19,337 nt of DNA from DAOTUB01 sp034437455 (GCA_034437455.1 DAOTUB010000261.1:1-19337), one strand, 5' to 3'. Positions 7,570 through 14,982 are shown, counted from the first letter of the stretch. Numbers and translations: made by a program. Notes: generated by a model from the letters alone, not told the origin.

Positions 7570-8721
7570 ATGAATAGGCGTGTCTCTTTCCTCACCCGCT
7601 TGGTCGCCTTCTGCCTGGTGCTGGCTTCCTGCACGACCAAGCCTACACGCGCGCCGAGCGTGTCCACACCCTCGGCGACTGCGGTCAATGCGCCGATTCA
7701 CACGCTGACACCGCCGCCTCCTCTCCCGCACTCCACGCCAACCCTGTCCCAGAATCCTGCGCCGATCCCCACCCAACCGCCGCCCACAGAACCTCCGCTT
7801 ACACCCACCACTCACACCGTCCAACCTGGCGATACTCTCCTGGGTTTGGCCACGCAGTACGGCGTGCCGATGGCCGCGATCCAATTAGCCAATGAGATGG
7901 GCGATTCCATCGTCGTGCAGGTAGGGGAGGCGCTCGCCATCCCTCCACAATCCGGTTGGACGGGATCTCTTGCGTTTTCTTTGAGTTGGGAGGGAGCTTC
8001 TCGGTACTGGGTTGTACACGTTGTAAAGGCGGGCGAGACGTTGGTGGGCATCGCTCACGAACACGGTCTGAAAGCCACGGAACTCAAGGCGGTGAATGGA
8101 TTGGTTGATGCTGACCGAATCGTGATTGGTCAGGAGTTGGTGCTGCCGTTGGACGCGCCTGCCGTGGCGCTCGCGCCCACGCCCACCGCCAGTGCAACCC
8201 CTCTCCCTACCGACACCCCGACCTCCATGCCTGCATCCACCGCTGGCGCGACTTCTTTGCTTTCCGCTGCGCCTCCTACCGCCAGCGCGACCGCCGCGCC
8301 CGTCGCCCCGCCGCCCGCCGACGTCGCCGCATGGCCTCGCGAGGTCGCGCGATTGATCAACGAGACCCGCGCCCAGCATGGTCTCCCGCCGCTCAGCTAC
8401 AACGAGACGTTGGCACAAGCGGCCCAGGCCCACGCAAACGACTGTCTCCAGCGTGGGTGGGGCAGCCACTATGGCTCCGACGGCTCTGACGAAAGAATAC
8501 GCATGGAGCGCGCGGGCTACGATCCTGTGTACTGGGACGAGTCCTGGGCGCACACCCAATCGCCCCATCGCGCGATGGATTTCTGGATGGACGAGGCGCC
8601 CCCCAACGATCCGCACCGACGCATGATCCTCAGCCCTCGATTTACAGAGATCGGCGTTGGCGTGGTGAAACCGGATTGGGGGTACTATATCTTTGCCGAC
8701 TTTGCCAAGCCGCGCGATTGA
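7570..8721 (+). CDS. Lipoprotein with two LysM domains and a CAP (SCP/PR-1-like) domain
   Basis: A 383-residue exported lipoprotein. The signal peptide ends in lipobox LASC with lipidated C21. A Pro/Thr/Ser-rich spacer (22-80) leads to LysM 1 (about 82-124, HTVQPGDTLLGLATQYGV) and LysM 2 (about 149-193, VHVVKAGETLVGIAHEHGL). A second Pro/Thr/Ala-rich spacer follows (about 200-250), then a CAP domain (about 255-383). The CAP landmark residues H300 (GSHYGSDG), E324 (DES) and H349 (DPHR) are present, as is FTEIGVGV (358-365). LysM domains bind N-acetylglucosamine chains, so the protein probably sits on peptidoglycan or another polysaccharide at the cell surface. The activity of bacterial CAP domains is mostly unknown. 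The start lies 11 bases after the C-S lyase stop with no clear Shine-Dalgarno sequence, which fits translational coupling. Confidence 0.88.
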   Translation: MNRRVSFLTRLVAFCLVLASCTTKPTRAPSVSTPSATAVNAPIHTLTPPPPLPHSTPTLSQNPAPIPTQPPPTEPPLTPTTHTVQPGDTLLGLATQYGVPMAAIQLANEMGDSIVVQVGEALAIPPQSGWTGSLAFSLSWEGASRYWVVHVVKAGETLVGIAHEHGLKATELKAVNGLVDADRIVIGQELVLPLDAPAVALAPTPTASATPLPTDTPTSMPASTAGATSLLSAAPPTASATAAPVAPPPADVAAWPREVARLINETRAQHGLPPLSYNETLAQAAQAHANDCLQRGWGSHYGSDGSDERIRMERAGYDPVYWDESWAHTQSPHRAMDFWMDEAPPNDPHRRMILSPRFTEIGVGVVKPDWGYYIFADFAKPRD

Positions 8722-8744
8722 GTCTTTTCTGATCTTGCGAGGGT

Positions 8745-8774
8745 TTGACAAAGACGTGACTTTTGTGCTACAAT
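8745..8774 (+). promoter_or_regulatory. Consensus-like sigma70 promoter before the molybdoenzyme fragment
   Basis: TTGACA at 8745-8750 and TACAAT at 8769-8774 are 18 bases apart. A second TACAAT overlaps at 8774-8779. The site lies 65 bases before ATG 8839 and today would drive the oxidoreductase fragment together with the amidohydrolase gene behind it. Confidence 0.7.
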
Positions 8775-8838
8775 ACAATCCCTCGCACACATACAACGTT
8801 GGCTCGATACACCACTCCATCAGGACAAGGACGATCGT

Positions 8839-9057
8839 ATGAAGCGAGCCCGATCTACTCACAACCTACAGCGGACCGAGTACATGGAGTTTTACGTTCG
8901 GCCGCCCGAGGAGGGGTTGTCCGGCGATCATCTGGGGGTTGCCAGTGTCTGTCGTCAATGTTCGGCGGGATGCGGCATCCTTGTGCGCGCAAGAAACGGG
9001 CGGGCGCGCAAGATCGAGGGCGACCCCTCCTATCTTGTGAACCAGGGCGTTCTTTGA
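8839..9057 (+). pseudogene. N-terminal fragment of a molybdopterin oxidoreductase (4Fe-4S domain)
   Basis: The 72-residue frame keeps a normal start, with AAGGA at 8827-8831 and ATG 8839. It matches the beginning of a prokaryotic molybdopterin-containing oxidoreductase: EFYVRPPEEG, then C38, C41 and C45 in VCRQCSAGCGI, then ARKIEGDPSYLVNQGVL. In the family the next residue is usually the fourth cluster cysteine (QGxLC followed by RGQ). Here codon 73 is TGA (9055-9057). The downstream sequence does not continue the family pattern in that frame, and the next gene begins 42 bases later. The several hundred residues carrying the molybdenum cofactor site are missing. This is therefore a truncated gene that retains its promoter, or a small iron-sulfur-like peptide of unknown use. 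Confidence 0.75.
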
Positions 9058-9098
9058 CCGGGTGTGAGGGCCTGCGTCTGCGCAAAAGGGAGAAAAAG

Positions 9099-10271
9099 AT
9101 GAACAGGAAAACGTACGTTATCCTTGTGCTGCTCGGTTTACTCACGGCAGGTTGCGCGCGACCGCCTGCACGCACGCCAGGGGCGAGCCCCCCCGGGGTG
9201 ACGCCTCCCGTGCAGACTTTCACGCAGCCCGCGCAAGCCGCAACACCCGCAGTGCCGGTCTCGCCGTCAGCTTGGATCGACACGCACACGCACGCCTCGA
9301 CGAACATCGTCTCGATCGATCAGGCAGGCGGGTCCCGGGAGGATTTTGCCTATTGCGTATCGGAAGCATGTCTCGAAAGCATGGTCACAATTATGGACGA
9401 GGTCGACACGAGTCACACGATCCTGATGCCTCCGCCCGCACCGGCTGGCGCGGGCGATCTACAGTACGAAGAGGATCTGGTCAACGCTGCGCGACAGCAC
9501 CCGGACCGGTTCTTTTATATGGGTGGGGGTTCCGTGCTCAACGCGCTGATCCACCAGACTACGAAAGCCGGGCAAGTCTCGGAGAGTGCGCGGTCCGAGT
9601 TCGAAGCAGCGGCAAAAGCGATGCTGGCCAACGGCGCTATTGGTTTTGGCGAAATGTCCATTCTCCACCTGTCGGCGTCGGCCAACCACGCCTTTGAGGA
9701 AGTGCCCGCCGACCACGAGCTATTCCTGCTGTTGGCGGACGTTGCGGCGCAGCACGACGTGCCCATTGATATTCACATGGACCCCGTGATCGAGGACATG
9801 CAAACGCCAGCTCCGCTGCTCGAGAGGAGCGCGCAGAACCCCGTCACCTTGCAGGGGAATATCGAGTCCTTCGAGGCACTGCTCGCTCACAATGCGGATG
9901 CACGGATCGTCTGGGCGCACACCGACGACACGACGGGGGATCTGTCCGCCGAGCTGTTGCGCGAGATGCTGGGGAGGCATCCGAATCTCTATCTGTCGCT
10001 GCGGCTTTCGCTCCCGCGTGGGCCGGCGTTTAGCAGGAAGGATAACGTGCTCGACGACTCGGGGAACGTCCGGCAAGAGTGGCTGGACTTGATCGAGGAT
10101 TATGCCGACCGCTTTGTGATCGGCAGCGATACGTTCTGGGGCGGGGGTGAGGCTGGCCCAAGCCAGATACTCGTCGCTTCGTTCCTGGCGCAATTGCCGG
10201 GGGACGTCGCGCAGATGGTAGCGTGTCGGAATGTCACGGCTATTTACAAGTTGGACGTGGCTTGCCCCTAG
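9099..10271 (+). CDS. Lipoprotein amidohydrolase (amidohydrolase_2-like, TIM-barrel)
   Basis: A 390-residue exported metal-dependent hydrolase candidate. The signal peptide ends in lipobox LTAGC with C19, followed by a Pro/Ala/Thr-rich linker to about residue 55. The catalytic barrel shows DTHTH (61-65), GFGE (182-185), IHMD (225-228), VWAHTDD (271-277) and IGSDTFWGG (341-349). These are the positions where amidohydrolase-superfamily enzymes place metal-binding histidines and the catalytic aspartate. The start at ATG 9099 follows AAGGGAGAAAAAG; the frame is open further upstream to 8763, but that extension overlaps the molybdoenzyme fragment in another frame and has no signal peptide. The substrate is unknown. 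PF04909-type enzymes act on carboxylic acids, lactones or amides. Being extracytoplasmic is less usual for the family. It is probably expressed from the promoter at 8745. Confidence 0.82.
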   Translation: MNRKTYVILVLLGLLTAGCARPPARTPGASPPGVTPPVQTFTQPAQAATPAVPVSPSAWIDTHTHASTNIVSIDQAGGSREDFAYCVSEACLESMVTIMDEVDTSHTILMPPPAPAGAGDLQYEEDLVNAARQHPDRFFYMGGGSVLNALIHQTTKAGQVSESARSEFEAAAKAMLANGAIGFGEMSILHLSASANHAFEEVPADHELFLLLADVAAQHDVPIDIHMDPVIEDMQTPAPLLERSAQNPVTLQGNIESFEALLAHNADARIVWAHTDDTTGDLSAELLREMLGRHPNLYLSLRLSLPRGPAFSRKDNVLDDSGNVRQEWLDLIEDYADRFVIGSDTFWGGGEAGPSQILVASFLAQLPGDVAQMVACRNVTAIYKLDVACP

Positions 10272-10291
10272 CATTGAGGTTAAGAAATGGT

Positions 10292-10657
10292 ATGAGCCAT
10301 TATCTGAGAGAGCGTCCCAATTGCACAGAAACAATCGGCAAGAACCTGAACAAGTGCCCACATTGTGGTCACATTGTAGAAGTATTTCCTGTTCCAGATA
10401 CAGGGGGAGAGAAGTTGAGAGAAATTTTTCAATGGGAATCGACCGGCTGTAGACTTCAAACCGTCTGGATGGGGGGTGTTGCTTTATGGTTTGGTACTAC
10501 CGTCGTAGGACACATTGTAGTAGGTAGTATTGGTTGGGTAATGGGATGGGATGGGTCCATTAACTCGACGCTGTCCAGTTGTATTATGTGTATTGCTCCT
10601 GTTATTGGTTTACTGGGTGGTATAGCCTTGTACAGGAAGCTTATGGGACTCGACTAA
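10292..10657 (+). CDS. Small zinc-ribbon membrane protein, function unknown
   Basis: A 121-residue protein. Its N-terminus has C11 and CPHCG (C22, C25), which look like a partly degenerate zinc ribbon; the usual first CxxC knuckle has only one cysteine (RPNC). Two hydrophobic segments at about 57-82 and 95-114 suggest two membrane helices. ATG 10292 is preferred because the frame's earlier starts overlap the amidohydrolase gene; only a weak GAGG lies about 12 bases upstream. The DNA is visibly more AT-rich than its neighbours, with many TTGGT/GTAGT-type codons, which may indicate separate origin. I do not recognise a named family. Confidence 0.55.
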   Translation: MSHYLRERPNCTETIGKNLNKCPHCGHIVEVFPVPDTGGEKLREIFQWESTGCRLQTVWMGGVALWFGTTVVGHIVVGSIGWVMGWDGSINSTLSSCIMCIAPVIGLLGGIALYRKLMGLD

Positions 10658-10697
10658 TGAGTGGAAAGCGGAAATCAAACTGATAGTAGGAGCTACC

Positions 10698-11345
10698 ATG
10701 CGAGTTCTCCTCTACATCCTCCTGGGCCTACCTCTACTGGCGATCATCTTGCACACCCTCATCCGAATCGTGCGACACGTCTACAAGTTTCCTATGCCCG
10801 AATTCGCCGCCAACATCATCGACAACCCCCTGCGGCGGCGCATCCAACCGCCGGATGAGACGGCGATCCGGCACGGAATTGAGCCGGGGATGACGGTGCT
10901 CGAAGTCGGCCCAGGGAATGGAACCTACACCGTCGCCACGGCTCGCCGGGTCGGGGAGCGTGGCAAGCTCATCACGATTGACATCGAACCGAAGATGATC
11001 GAGCGCGTCGAGAAACGAGCCGCGCTGGAAGGGCTCGAGAATATCGAGGCTCGCGTGGCAGACGTGTACGAGCTTCCCTTCGAGGAGGGCTATTTCGACG
11101 TGGTCTACATGATCGCCGTGATCGGTGAGATTCCCGATCCAGAGAGAGCGATGCGGGAGTTTCACCGGGTGTTGTCGCCAGAGGGTGCGTTGGTCTTTAG
11201 CGAGCTTGTGCTCGATCCAGATTACCCGCGCGCCCAGACGCTCGTTCGCCTGGCGAACGGCGCTGGCTTTCGGCTGAGGAAGAAAGTGGGCAACTTTTTC
11301 TACTACACCCTGATCTTTGAAAAGATGGGACGCGAGGTTGCTTGA
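10698..11345 (+). CDS. Membrane-anchored class I SAM-dependent methyltransferase
   Basis: A 215-residue protein with an N-terminal hydrophobic segment (about 3-24) followed by a class I methyltransferase fold. Motif I is VLEVGPGNG (67-75). The acidic residue that binds the SAM ribose is D95 in TIDIEP. The motif around ADVYELPF (121-128) and FDVVYMIAVIGEIPDPERA (133-151) is UbiE/Methyltransf_11-like. The start is supported by TAGGAG eight bases before ATG 10698. The substrate is not evident; the helix would place the enzyme at the cytoplasmic face of the membrane, which suits a lipid or quinone-like acceptor, but that is inference. The stop codon is 41 bases before the amphi-Trp gene, so co-transcription is likely. 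Confidence 0.85.
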   Translation: MRVLLYILLGLPLLAIILHTLIRIVRHVYKFPMPEFAANIIDNPLRRRIQPPDETAIRHGIEPGMTVLEVGPGNGTYTVATARRVGERGKLITIDIEPKMIERVEKRAALEGLENIEARVADVYELPFEEGYFDVVYMIAVIGEIPDPERAMREFHRVLSPEGALVFSELVLDPDYPRAQTLVRLANGAGFRLRKKVGNFFYYTLIFEKMGREVA

Positions 11346-11386
11346 AGCAAATGTATACAGGAGAACCAATCTACAAGGAGAGTCAA

Positions 11387-11662
11387 ATGGGCAAAGAAAT
11401 CCGATTATTCAAGAGTGAAGAACGAAAGAATCGGCCAGATGTGAGCGTGTTTCTCCATCAACTCGCCGACAAGATCGCGGAAGGGCAGGTGGTGCTGCGA
11501 CAAGGACAGGAGGAGATCACACTGCAACTTCCCCACAACCTGATCCTTGAAATTCAGGTGGAGGACGAAGACAAGAAACAGAAGGGCATCCAGCACAGCC
11601 TTGAGGTGGAGATCAAGTGGTTCGATGACGACGCTCCAGGCGGGCCTTTGGAGTTAGGATAA
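11387..11662 (+). CDS. Amphi-Trp domain-containing protein
   Basis: A 91-residue cytoplasmic protein matching the small amphi-Trp domain: KEIRLFKSEERKNRPDVSVF, then LADKIAEGQVVL, then LPHNLILEIQVEDEDK and a closing EVEIKWFDDD with the hallmark tryptophan. Family members occur as stand-alone proteins in archaea and bacteria, with no firmly established role. ATG 11387 is chosen over upstream in-frame starts because AAGGAG at 11375-11380 lies six bases before it, whereas the 11342 start overlaps the methyltransferase stop and has no ribosome-binding site. It follows the membrane-anchored methyltransferase closely. The 155 bases after it hold no gene that I can see. Confidence 0.8.
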   Translation: MGKEIRLFKSEERKNRPDVSVFLHQLADKIAEGQVVLRQGQEEITLQLPHNLILEIQVEDEDKKQKGIQHSLEVEIKWFDDDAPGGPLELG

Positions 11663-11730
11663 AGGCACAAATAGCCAGTCGTCCTTCGCTTGGGGATTTC
11701 CTGACGCGAGCTTGGCGTCATCGCTGTCTA

Positions 11731-11759
11731 TTGTTTTGTGCAAAGCGGCAGTGTATTCA
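11731..11759 (+). promoter_or_regulatory. Weak promoter candidate before the O-methyltransferase-like gene
   Basis: TTGTTT at 11731-11736 and TATTCA at 11754-11759 are 17 bases apart, about 59 bases before GTG 11818. Both hexamers depart from consensus. It is listed because a gap of 155 bases separates this gene from the previous one. A small inverted repeat (TGACGC 11702-11707 with GCGTCA 11715-11720) lies just upstream. Confidence 0.25.
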
Positions 11760-11817
11760 ATAGTTGGACTATTGATGATACCGCCTGTTTCGACATCAAT
11801 TGAAAAGGAGGTCGGCA

Positions 11818-12849
11818 GTGAAACCTGAGACCACAGAGGATATCTTGGAGCTCATGAGTGGCTATGTTGTCTCAGCCGCTTTAGGCGCTGCCATGGAATT
11901 GGGCGTCTCTTGGTCACTTGCCAAGAAACCTTTGTCGGCAGCAGATGTAGCCCAATCCTTGAACATCCCACTGAACCGCTGCCATCATTGGTTGCAGATA
12001 TTGTGCAAGATTGGTCTGCTGGAGAATACCGCCGCAGGTTATGCCCCCTCTATCATCGCGCGAGAAGCAATACTGAATGTGCTGAGTCAAGATACCTGGG
12101 CTTTTCAGGCGCGTGAGGAACGAGATAGCTCTTTGTTCGTGCGAGATCTGGCTTTGAATATCAGCAAGCCTATGTCAACGTGGCAAACACGGAATCTGAC
12201 GCCACCTGACTATCTCCAGCGAATCCAGCAAGATCCCGGCTACGCGGCGCGCTTCACGCGCAAGCTCTACGAAATTCACTGTCCGCTCGCAGAACAATTG
12301 GCGAACCTGCTTGACTTACGGGGAGTCAAATCGTTGTTGGACCTGGGTGGGGGTTCAGGCGTCGTGTCATTTGCTCTACTCCGCAAACAACACGATCTGA
12401 CCTCTGTAGTCGTGGACGTTGAAAACGTCTGCCAGGCTGGCCGAGAGATCGCCTCGGAGAATCAGCTTGAGAAACGAATTACGTACTTGGCTGCCGATTT
12501 TTTGCAGGATGACTTGCCCACCGGATTTGACATGGTGATGCTCTGTGATGTGGGCTCATTCAGCGACATCCTTTTCCGCAGGATTTATGATGTACTGAAC
12601 CTGAAGGGTCATCTTGTCATCGTGGATAAATTCGCCTCCAGCAGGACCAGTGCACCGCCGTCACGTCTGTCATCGGCGTTTCTGAATTCGCTGGAACATC
12701 CGGCACAATCCATCGACTTTACAACCACGGAGGTGGTTCAAACTCAGTTACAACAAGCAGATTTTCGAGACTTTTCTGTAACCTCGGTGCCGCACAAAGA
12801 TAATCTACCTTGGAATGTCGACTGGATTATGCTGCAAGCTCGAAAGTAA
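11818..12849 (+). CDS. O-methyltransferase-like protein (winged-helix dimerisation plus SAM domain)
   Basis: A 343-residue protein of the Methyltransf_2-type architecture. An N-terminal dimerisation/winged-helix domain spans about 5-85 (VVSAALGAAMELGVSWSLAK, LSAADVAQSLNI, IGLLENTAAGYAPS). A linker follows, then the SAM domain with motif I LLDLGGGSG (173-181), acidic D200 in VVVDVENV, and LKGHLVIVDKF (262-272). The usual catalytic His-Trp/Phe segment after motif III reads MLCDVGSFSD (241-250), without the histidine typical of plant and antibiotic O-methyltransferases. Activity may therefore differ or be lost. GTG 11818 is chosen because AAGGAGGT at 11805-11812 is five bases upstream; the TTG at 11800 would place that site inside the gene. 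The substrate is unknown. Confidence 0.82.
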   Translation: MKPETTEDILELMSGYVVSAALGAAMELGVSWSLAKKPLSAADVAQSLNIPLNRCHHWLQILCKIGLLENTAAGYAPSIIAREAILNVLSQDTWAFQAREERDSSLFVRDLALNISKPMSTWQTRNLTPPDYLQRIQQDPGYAARFTRKLYEIHCPLAEQLANLLDLRGVKSLLDLGGGSGVVSFALLRKQHDLTSVVVDVENVCQAGREIASENQLEKRITYLAADFLQDDLPTGFDMVMLCDVGSFSDILFRRIYDVLNLKGHLVIVDKFASSRTSAPPSRLSSAFLNSLEHPAQSIDFTTTEVVQTQLQQADFRDFSVTSVPHKDNLPWNVDWIMLQARK

Positions 12850-12874
12850 ACGAATAATCAACGATCTGAGGTAA

Positions 12875-13399
12875 ATGATGTCAGCATCAAAAAAGTCTCG
12901 GTTTGGCGATCTGCCTCCTGAATATGGCTTTGTCTTTAATCCATATCCTGATGAGCGCATCTCGCGGTGCCCTTTCTGCGAGAAGAAGACGGGACAGCGC
13001 AAGGTTCCTCTGCTTATCCACATTGATCCGCTGCACCTTGTCGCCCTGAACTATACCTGCCGCTATTGCAGCGATTGTGATTTGCTGATAGCGCATAAGC
13101 AAGAAGTAGAACATTTGCTGACGGCTTTATTCATGGAACATGAGCCATCGGCAATTGGTAATGATTATCTTGTATTGGGAACAGTGGAGAAGAAAGCCTG
13201 GCGGGAAGGGATGACTCAACAAAAATCGGTAGAGGAGATGAGGTCTCACACGCACGATTTCAGAACATACTATCAAGAGTTGCGCATGAAACGACCAGGG
13301 TGGTACAAGCCCGATCAGGAGCCACCGGTGAGGGAGCCGCCGTCATCGCAAGAATGGATCAAGCCCGCACGTCGCCATACGAGGAAAAAACGGAGATGA
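12875..13399 (+). CDS. Cysteine-rich conserved hypothetical protein
   Basis: A 174-residue hydrophilic protein with two cysteine groups: CPFC (C32, C35), and CRYCSDC (C62, C65, C68) followed by H74, probably a structural zinc site. The segment FGDLPPEYGFVFNPYPDERI before the first knuckle looks ordered. The C-terminus is Lys/Arg-rich (KPARRHTRKKRR), which could bind nucleic acid. GAGG lies five bases before the ATG pair at 12875/12878. It is 25 bases downstream of the O-methyltransferase-like gene. Its stop overlaps an ATG of the next frame (ATGA at 13396-13399), so the two are likely co-translated. I do not recognise a named family and assign no function. Confidence 0.7.
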   Translation: MMSASKKSRFGDLPPEYGFVFNPYPDERISRCPFCEKKTGQRKVPLLIHIDPLHLVALNYTCRYCSDCDLLIAHKQEVEHLLTALFMEHEPSAIGNDYLVLGTVEKKAWREGMTQQKSVEEMRSHTHDFRTYYQELRMKRPGWYKPDQEPPVREPPSSQEWIKPARRHTRKKRR

Positions 13400-13419
13400 G
13401 ACCCAAGACGGAGGCTGAT

Positions 13420-14055
13420 ATGATCACTTGTCCCTGGTGCGGTACAAATTACACGACTTTCCAACCAAGCTGTAGAAACTGCGGGGGATCTCTGCCTCTT
13501 CCGGCGGAAAAAGCCCCAGAGCCAACTGCGGAGAGGATCACCGTTCCGCCTCCCGCGCCGCGTGACGTGCCGCGCAACTATGCCTGGCGGACTCTTGCCG
13601 CGGATGGCTGGGCCATCGCCGGAGGGATTTTCCTGTTGATGGGAGCGATTTTCAGCATCGTGGGATTTGGGCTGACCATTGGGATCGTCACCGCGTTCGT
13701 GGGGTTGCCCTTTGCAGGATTGGGGATGTTGATGTTGGGAGGCGGGACGGGACTGCTGGTGTGGCGGTATCAAAAGGCTCAGCAGGTGGAGCAGGTATTG
13801 AGGGAAGGAGAAGCAGCGCTGGGAGAGATTGCCGAAGTGTACCAAAACCTGCACGTGCAGGTGAACGGGCGGAATCCCTGGACGGTCTTGTATCGCTATC
13901 AAATAGCAGGAGAGAGGTACGAGGGCAAGGTGACGACGTTGATGCGGCCGGACTTGAGACAGCAGCCAGGGAAGGGCGTGTACGTTTTGTATTGGCCGGC
14001 TGAACCGGGCCAGAGCACGATCTATCCGCACCCGTATGGTTATCACGGCGTGTGA
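13420..14055 (+). CDS. Zinc-ribbon membrane protein with DUF3592-like C-terminal domain
   Basis: A 211-residue protein. It has a four-cysteine zinc ribbon at the N-terminus (C4, C7, C18, C21), a proline-rich linker (25-50), two hydrophobic helices at about 64-88 and 91-115, and a soluble C-terminal domain (about 120-211). That domain carries the pattern VNGRNPWTVLYRYQIAGERY then GKGVYVLYWPAEPGQS, resembling DUF3592-type domains. ATG 13420 is preferred because GGAGG at 13410-13414 is five bases upstream. ATG 13396, which overlaps the previous stop, would add eight residues and cannot be excluded. Two zinc-binding proteins in a row may point to a shared membrane-associated role, but none is known to me. 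TrmO starts 15 bases later. Confidence 0.7.
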   Translation: MITCPWCGTNYTTFQPSCRNCGGSLPLPAEKAPEPTAERITVPPPAPRDVPRNYAWRTLAADGWAIAGGIFLLMGAIFSIVGFGLTIGIVTAFVGLPFAGLGMLMLGGGTGLLVWRYQKAQQVEQVLREGEAALGEIAEVYQNLHVQVNGRNPWTVLYRYQIAGERYEGKVTTLMRPDLRQQPGKGVYVLYWPAEPGQSTIYPHPYGYHGV

Positions 14056-14070
14056 GAAAAAGGAAAGGAC

Positions 14071-14550
14071 ATGAAAATCACCTATCGCTCCATCGGCGTG
14101 ATTCACACCCCCTTCACGGAAGCCGTAGGAATGCCGATCCAACCAACGGGAGCCTACAAGGTCAAGGGCACCGTCGAGGTAAACCCGGAGTTTGTCGAAG
14201 GACTCCAAGACCTGGATGGTTTCTCTCACATCATCCTGCTTTATCATTTTCATCGGGTCGAAAGAGTGAGTCTGTCTGTCACTCCTTTTCTGGATTCACA
14301 GGCTCGTGGCCTGTTTGCAACCCGTGCACCACGACGGCCCAACCCCATCGGGTTATCCATTGTAAGCCTGTTGAGTATTGAGGGAAATGTTTTGTACGTT
14401 GAGAACATAGATGTTCTGGATGGCACGCCGCTCCTGGACATCAAGCCTTATGTACCGGCGTTCGATCAGCGTTCGAACGCTCGGGTTGGATGGTTGGAAG
14501 AAGTGAAGAATGGCGTGAAAGAGAAGCGTTCGGATGATCGATTTCGGTGA
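14071..14550 (+). CDS. trmO: tRNA (N6-threonylcarbamoyladenosine-37 N6)-methyltransferase TrmO
   Basis: A 159-residue protein of the TrmO/YaeB/TsaA (UPF0066) family, which uses SAM to methylate t6A at position 37 of certain threonine tRNAs and so improves decoding. Family signatures are the start ITYRSIGVIHTPF (3-15), LDGFSHIILLYHF (48-60), ATRAPRRPNPIGLS (83-96) and DVLDGTPLLDIKPYVPAFD (114-132). The length fits the core beta-barrel domain without the C-terminal extension of the E. coli protein. GGAC just before ATG 14071 serves as a short ribosome-binding site. It lies in the same tight run as the zinc-ribbon genes and the YgbA-like gene 21 bases downstream. Confidence 0.9.
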   Translation: MKITYRSIGVIHTPFTEAVGMPIQPTGAYKVKGTVEVNPEFVEGLQDLDGFSHIILLYHFHRVERVSLSVTPFLDSQARGLFATRAPRRPNPIGLSIVSLLSIEGNVLYVENIDVLDGTPLLDIKPYVPAFDQRSNARVGWLEEVKNGVKEKRSDDRFR

Positions 14551-14571
14551 AACATCGGGTCAAGGGAAACT

Positions 14572-14925
14572 GTGCCAGGTAAGCATCCTCGAATTGAGCG
14601 AGAATACAAGACCGTCGCAGTGATGATCCGCATCCATTGCCGCGCTCGACATCACACTGCTGAAGGGCTTTGCCCGGAATGTGAGGAACTTTTGGATTAC
14701 GCCAGGGAACGTCTCGACAAGTGCCCTTACCAGGCAGGAAAAACGACGTGCGCCAACTGTCCGATCCATTGCTACCAACCCGCGATGAGAGAGAAGATTC
14801 GTGGGGTGATGAGATACGCAGGCCCCCGGATGATCTACCAGCATCCCATACTGGCAATGCATCATCTGATTGATGGGATACGGAAAGCGCCGATCCAACC
14901 CACGCGTGGTGACGCAACGCAGTGA
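14572..14925 (+). CDS. ygbA: YgbA-family (nitrous oxide-stimulated promoter family) protein
   Basis: A 117-residue cysteine-rich cytoplasmic protein matching the YgbA_NO family. It has an N-terminal REYKTVAVMIRIHC block with C23, CPEC (C34, C37), C51, then C60, C63 and C67 in TTCANCPIHCYQP, and the strongly conserved MREKIRGVMRYAGPRM (72-87). In enterobacteria ygbA is induced by nitrosative stress through NsrR, and its cysteine array suggests metal or iron-sulfur binding; the biochemical role is not settled. The start is GTG 14572 with AAGGGA at 14562-14567. It is 57 bases before the succinate dehydrogenase flavoprotein gene, so induction could carry into the iron-sulfur enzyme genes, but no NsrR operator was identified. 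Confidence 0.85.
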   Translation: MPGKHPRIEREYKTVAVMIRIHCRARHHTAEGLCPECEELLDYARERLDKCPYQAGKTTCANCPIHCYQPAMREKIRGVMRYAGPRMIYQHPILAMHHLIDGIRKAPIQPTRGDATQ

Positions 14926-14938
14926 AAAGAAAGCGGAT

Positions 14939-14973
14939 GATCTGCCATCACGCCTCACGCATTACGCATTACG
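14939..14973 (+). repeat. Short direct repeats before sdhA
   Basis: The gap between the YgbA-like gene and sdhA contains CACGCCTCACGCATTACGCATTACG, i.e. repeated CACGC/ACGCATT units, directly before the GGAGGT ribosome-binding site. It may be a small remnant of a dispersed repeat. The copy number elsewhere in the genome cannot be seen here. Confidence 0.35.
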
Positions 14974-14982
14974 GAGGTAAAG

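Noticed and set aside
9055..9057. TGA at the expected fourth cysteine could encode selenocysteine
   Set aside because: The downstream frame runs only about 14 codons and does not match molybdoenzyme sequence, and no convincing SECIS-like hairpin follows. Truncation is simpler.
8763..9098. N-terminal extension of the amidohydrolase frame
   Set aside because: The frame is open but overlaps the molybdoenzyme fragment and its promoter, while a signal peptide with lipobox and a good ribosome-binding site start at 9099.
11702..11720. Inverted repeat TGACGC-N7-GCGTCA as terminator or operator
   Set aside because: Only six base pairs, no T-tract and no second copy; chance occurrence is likely.
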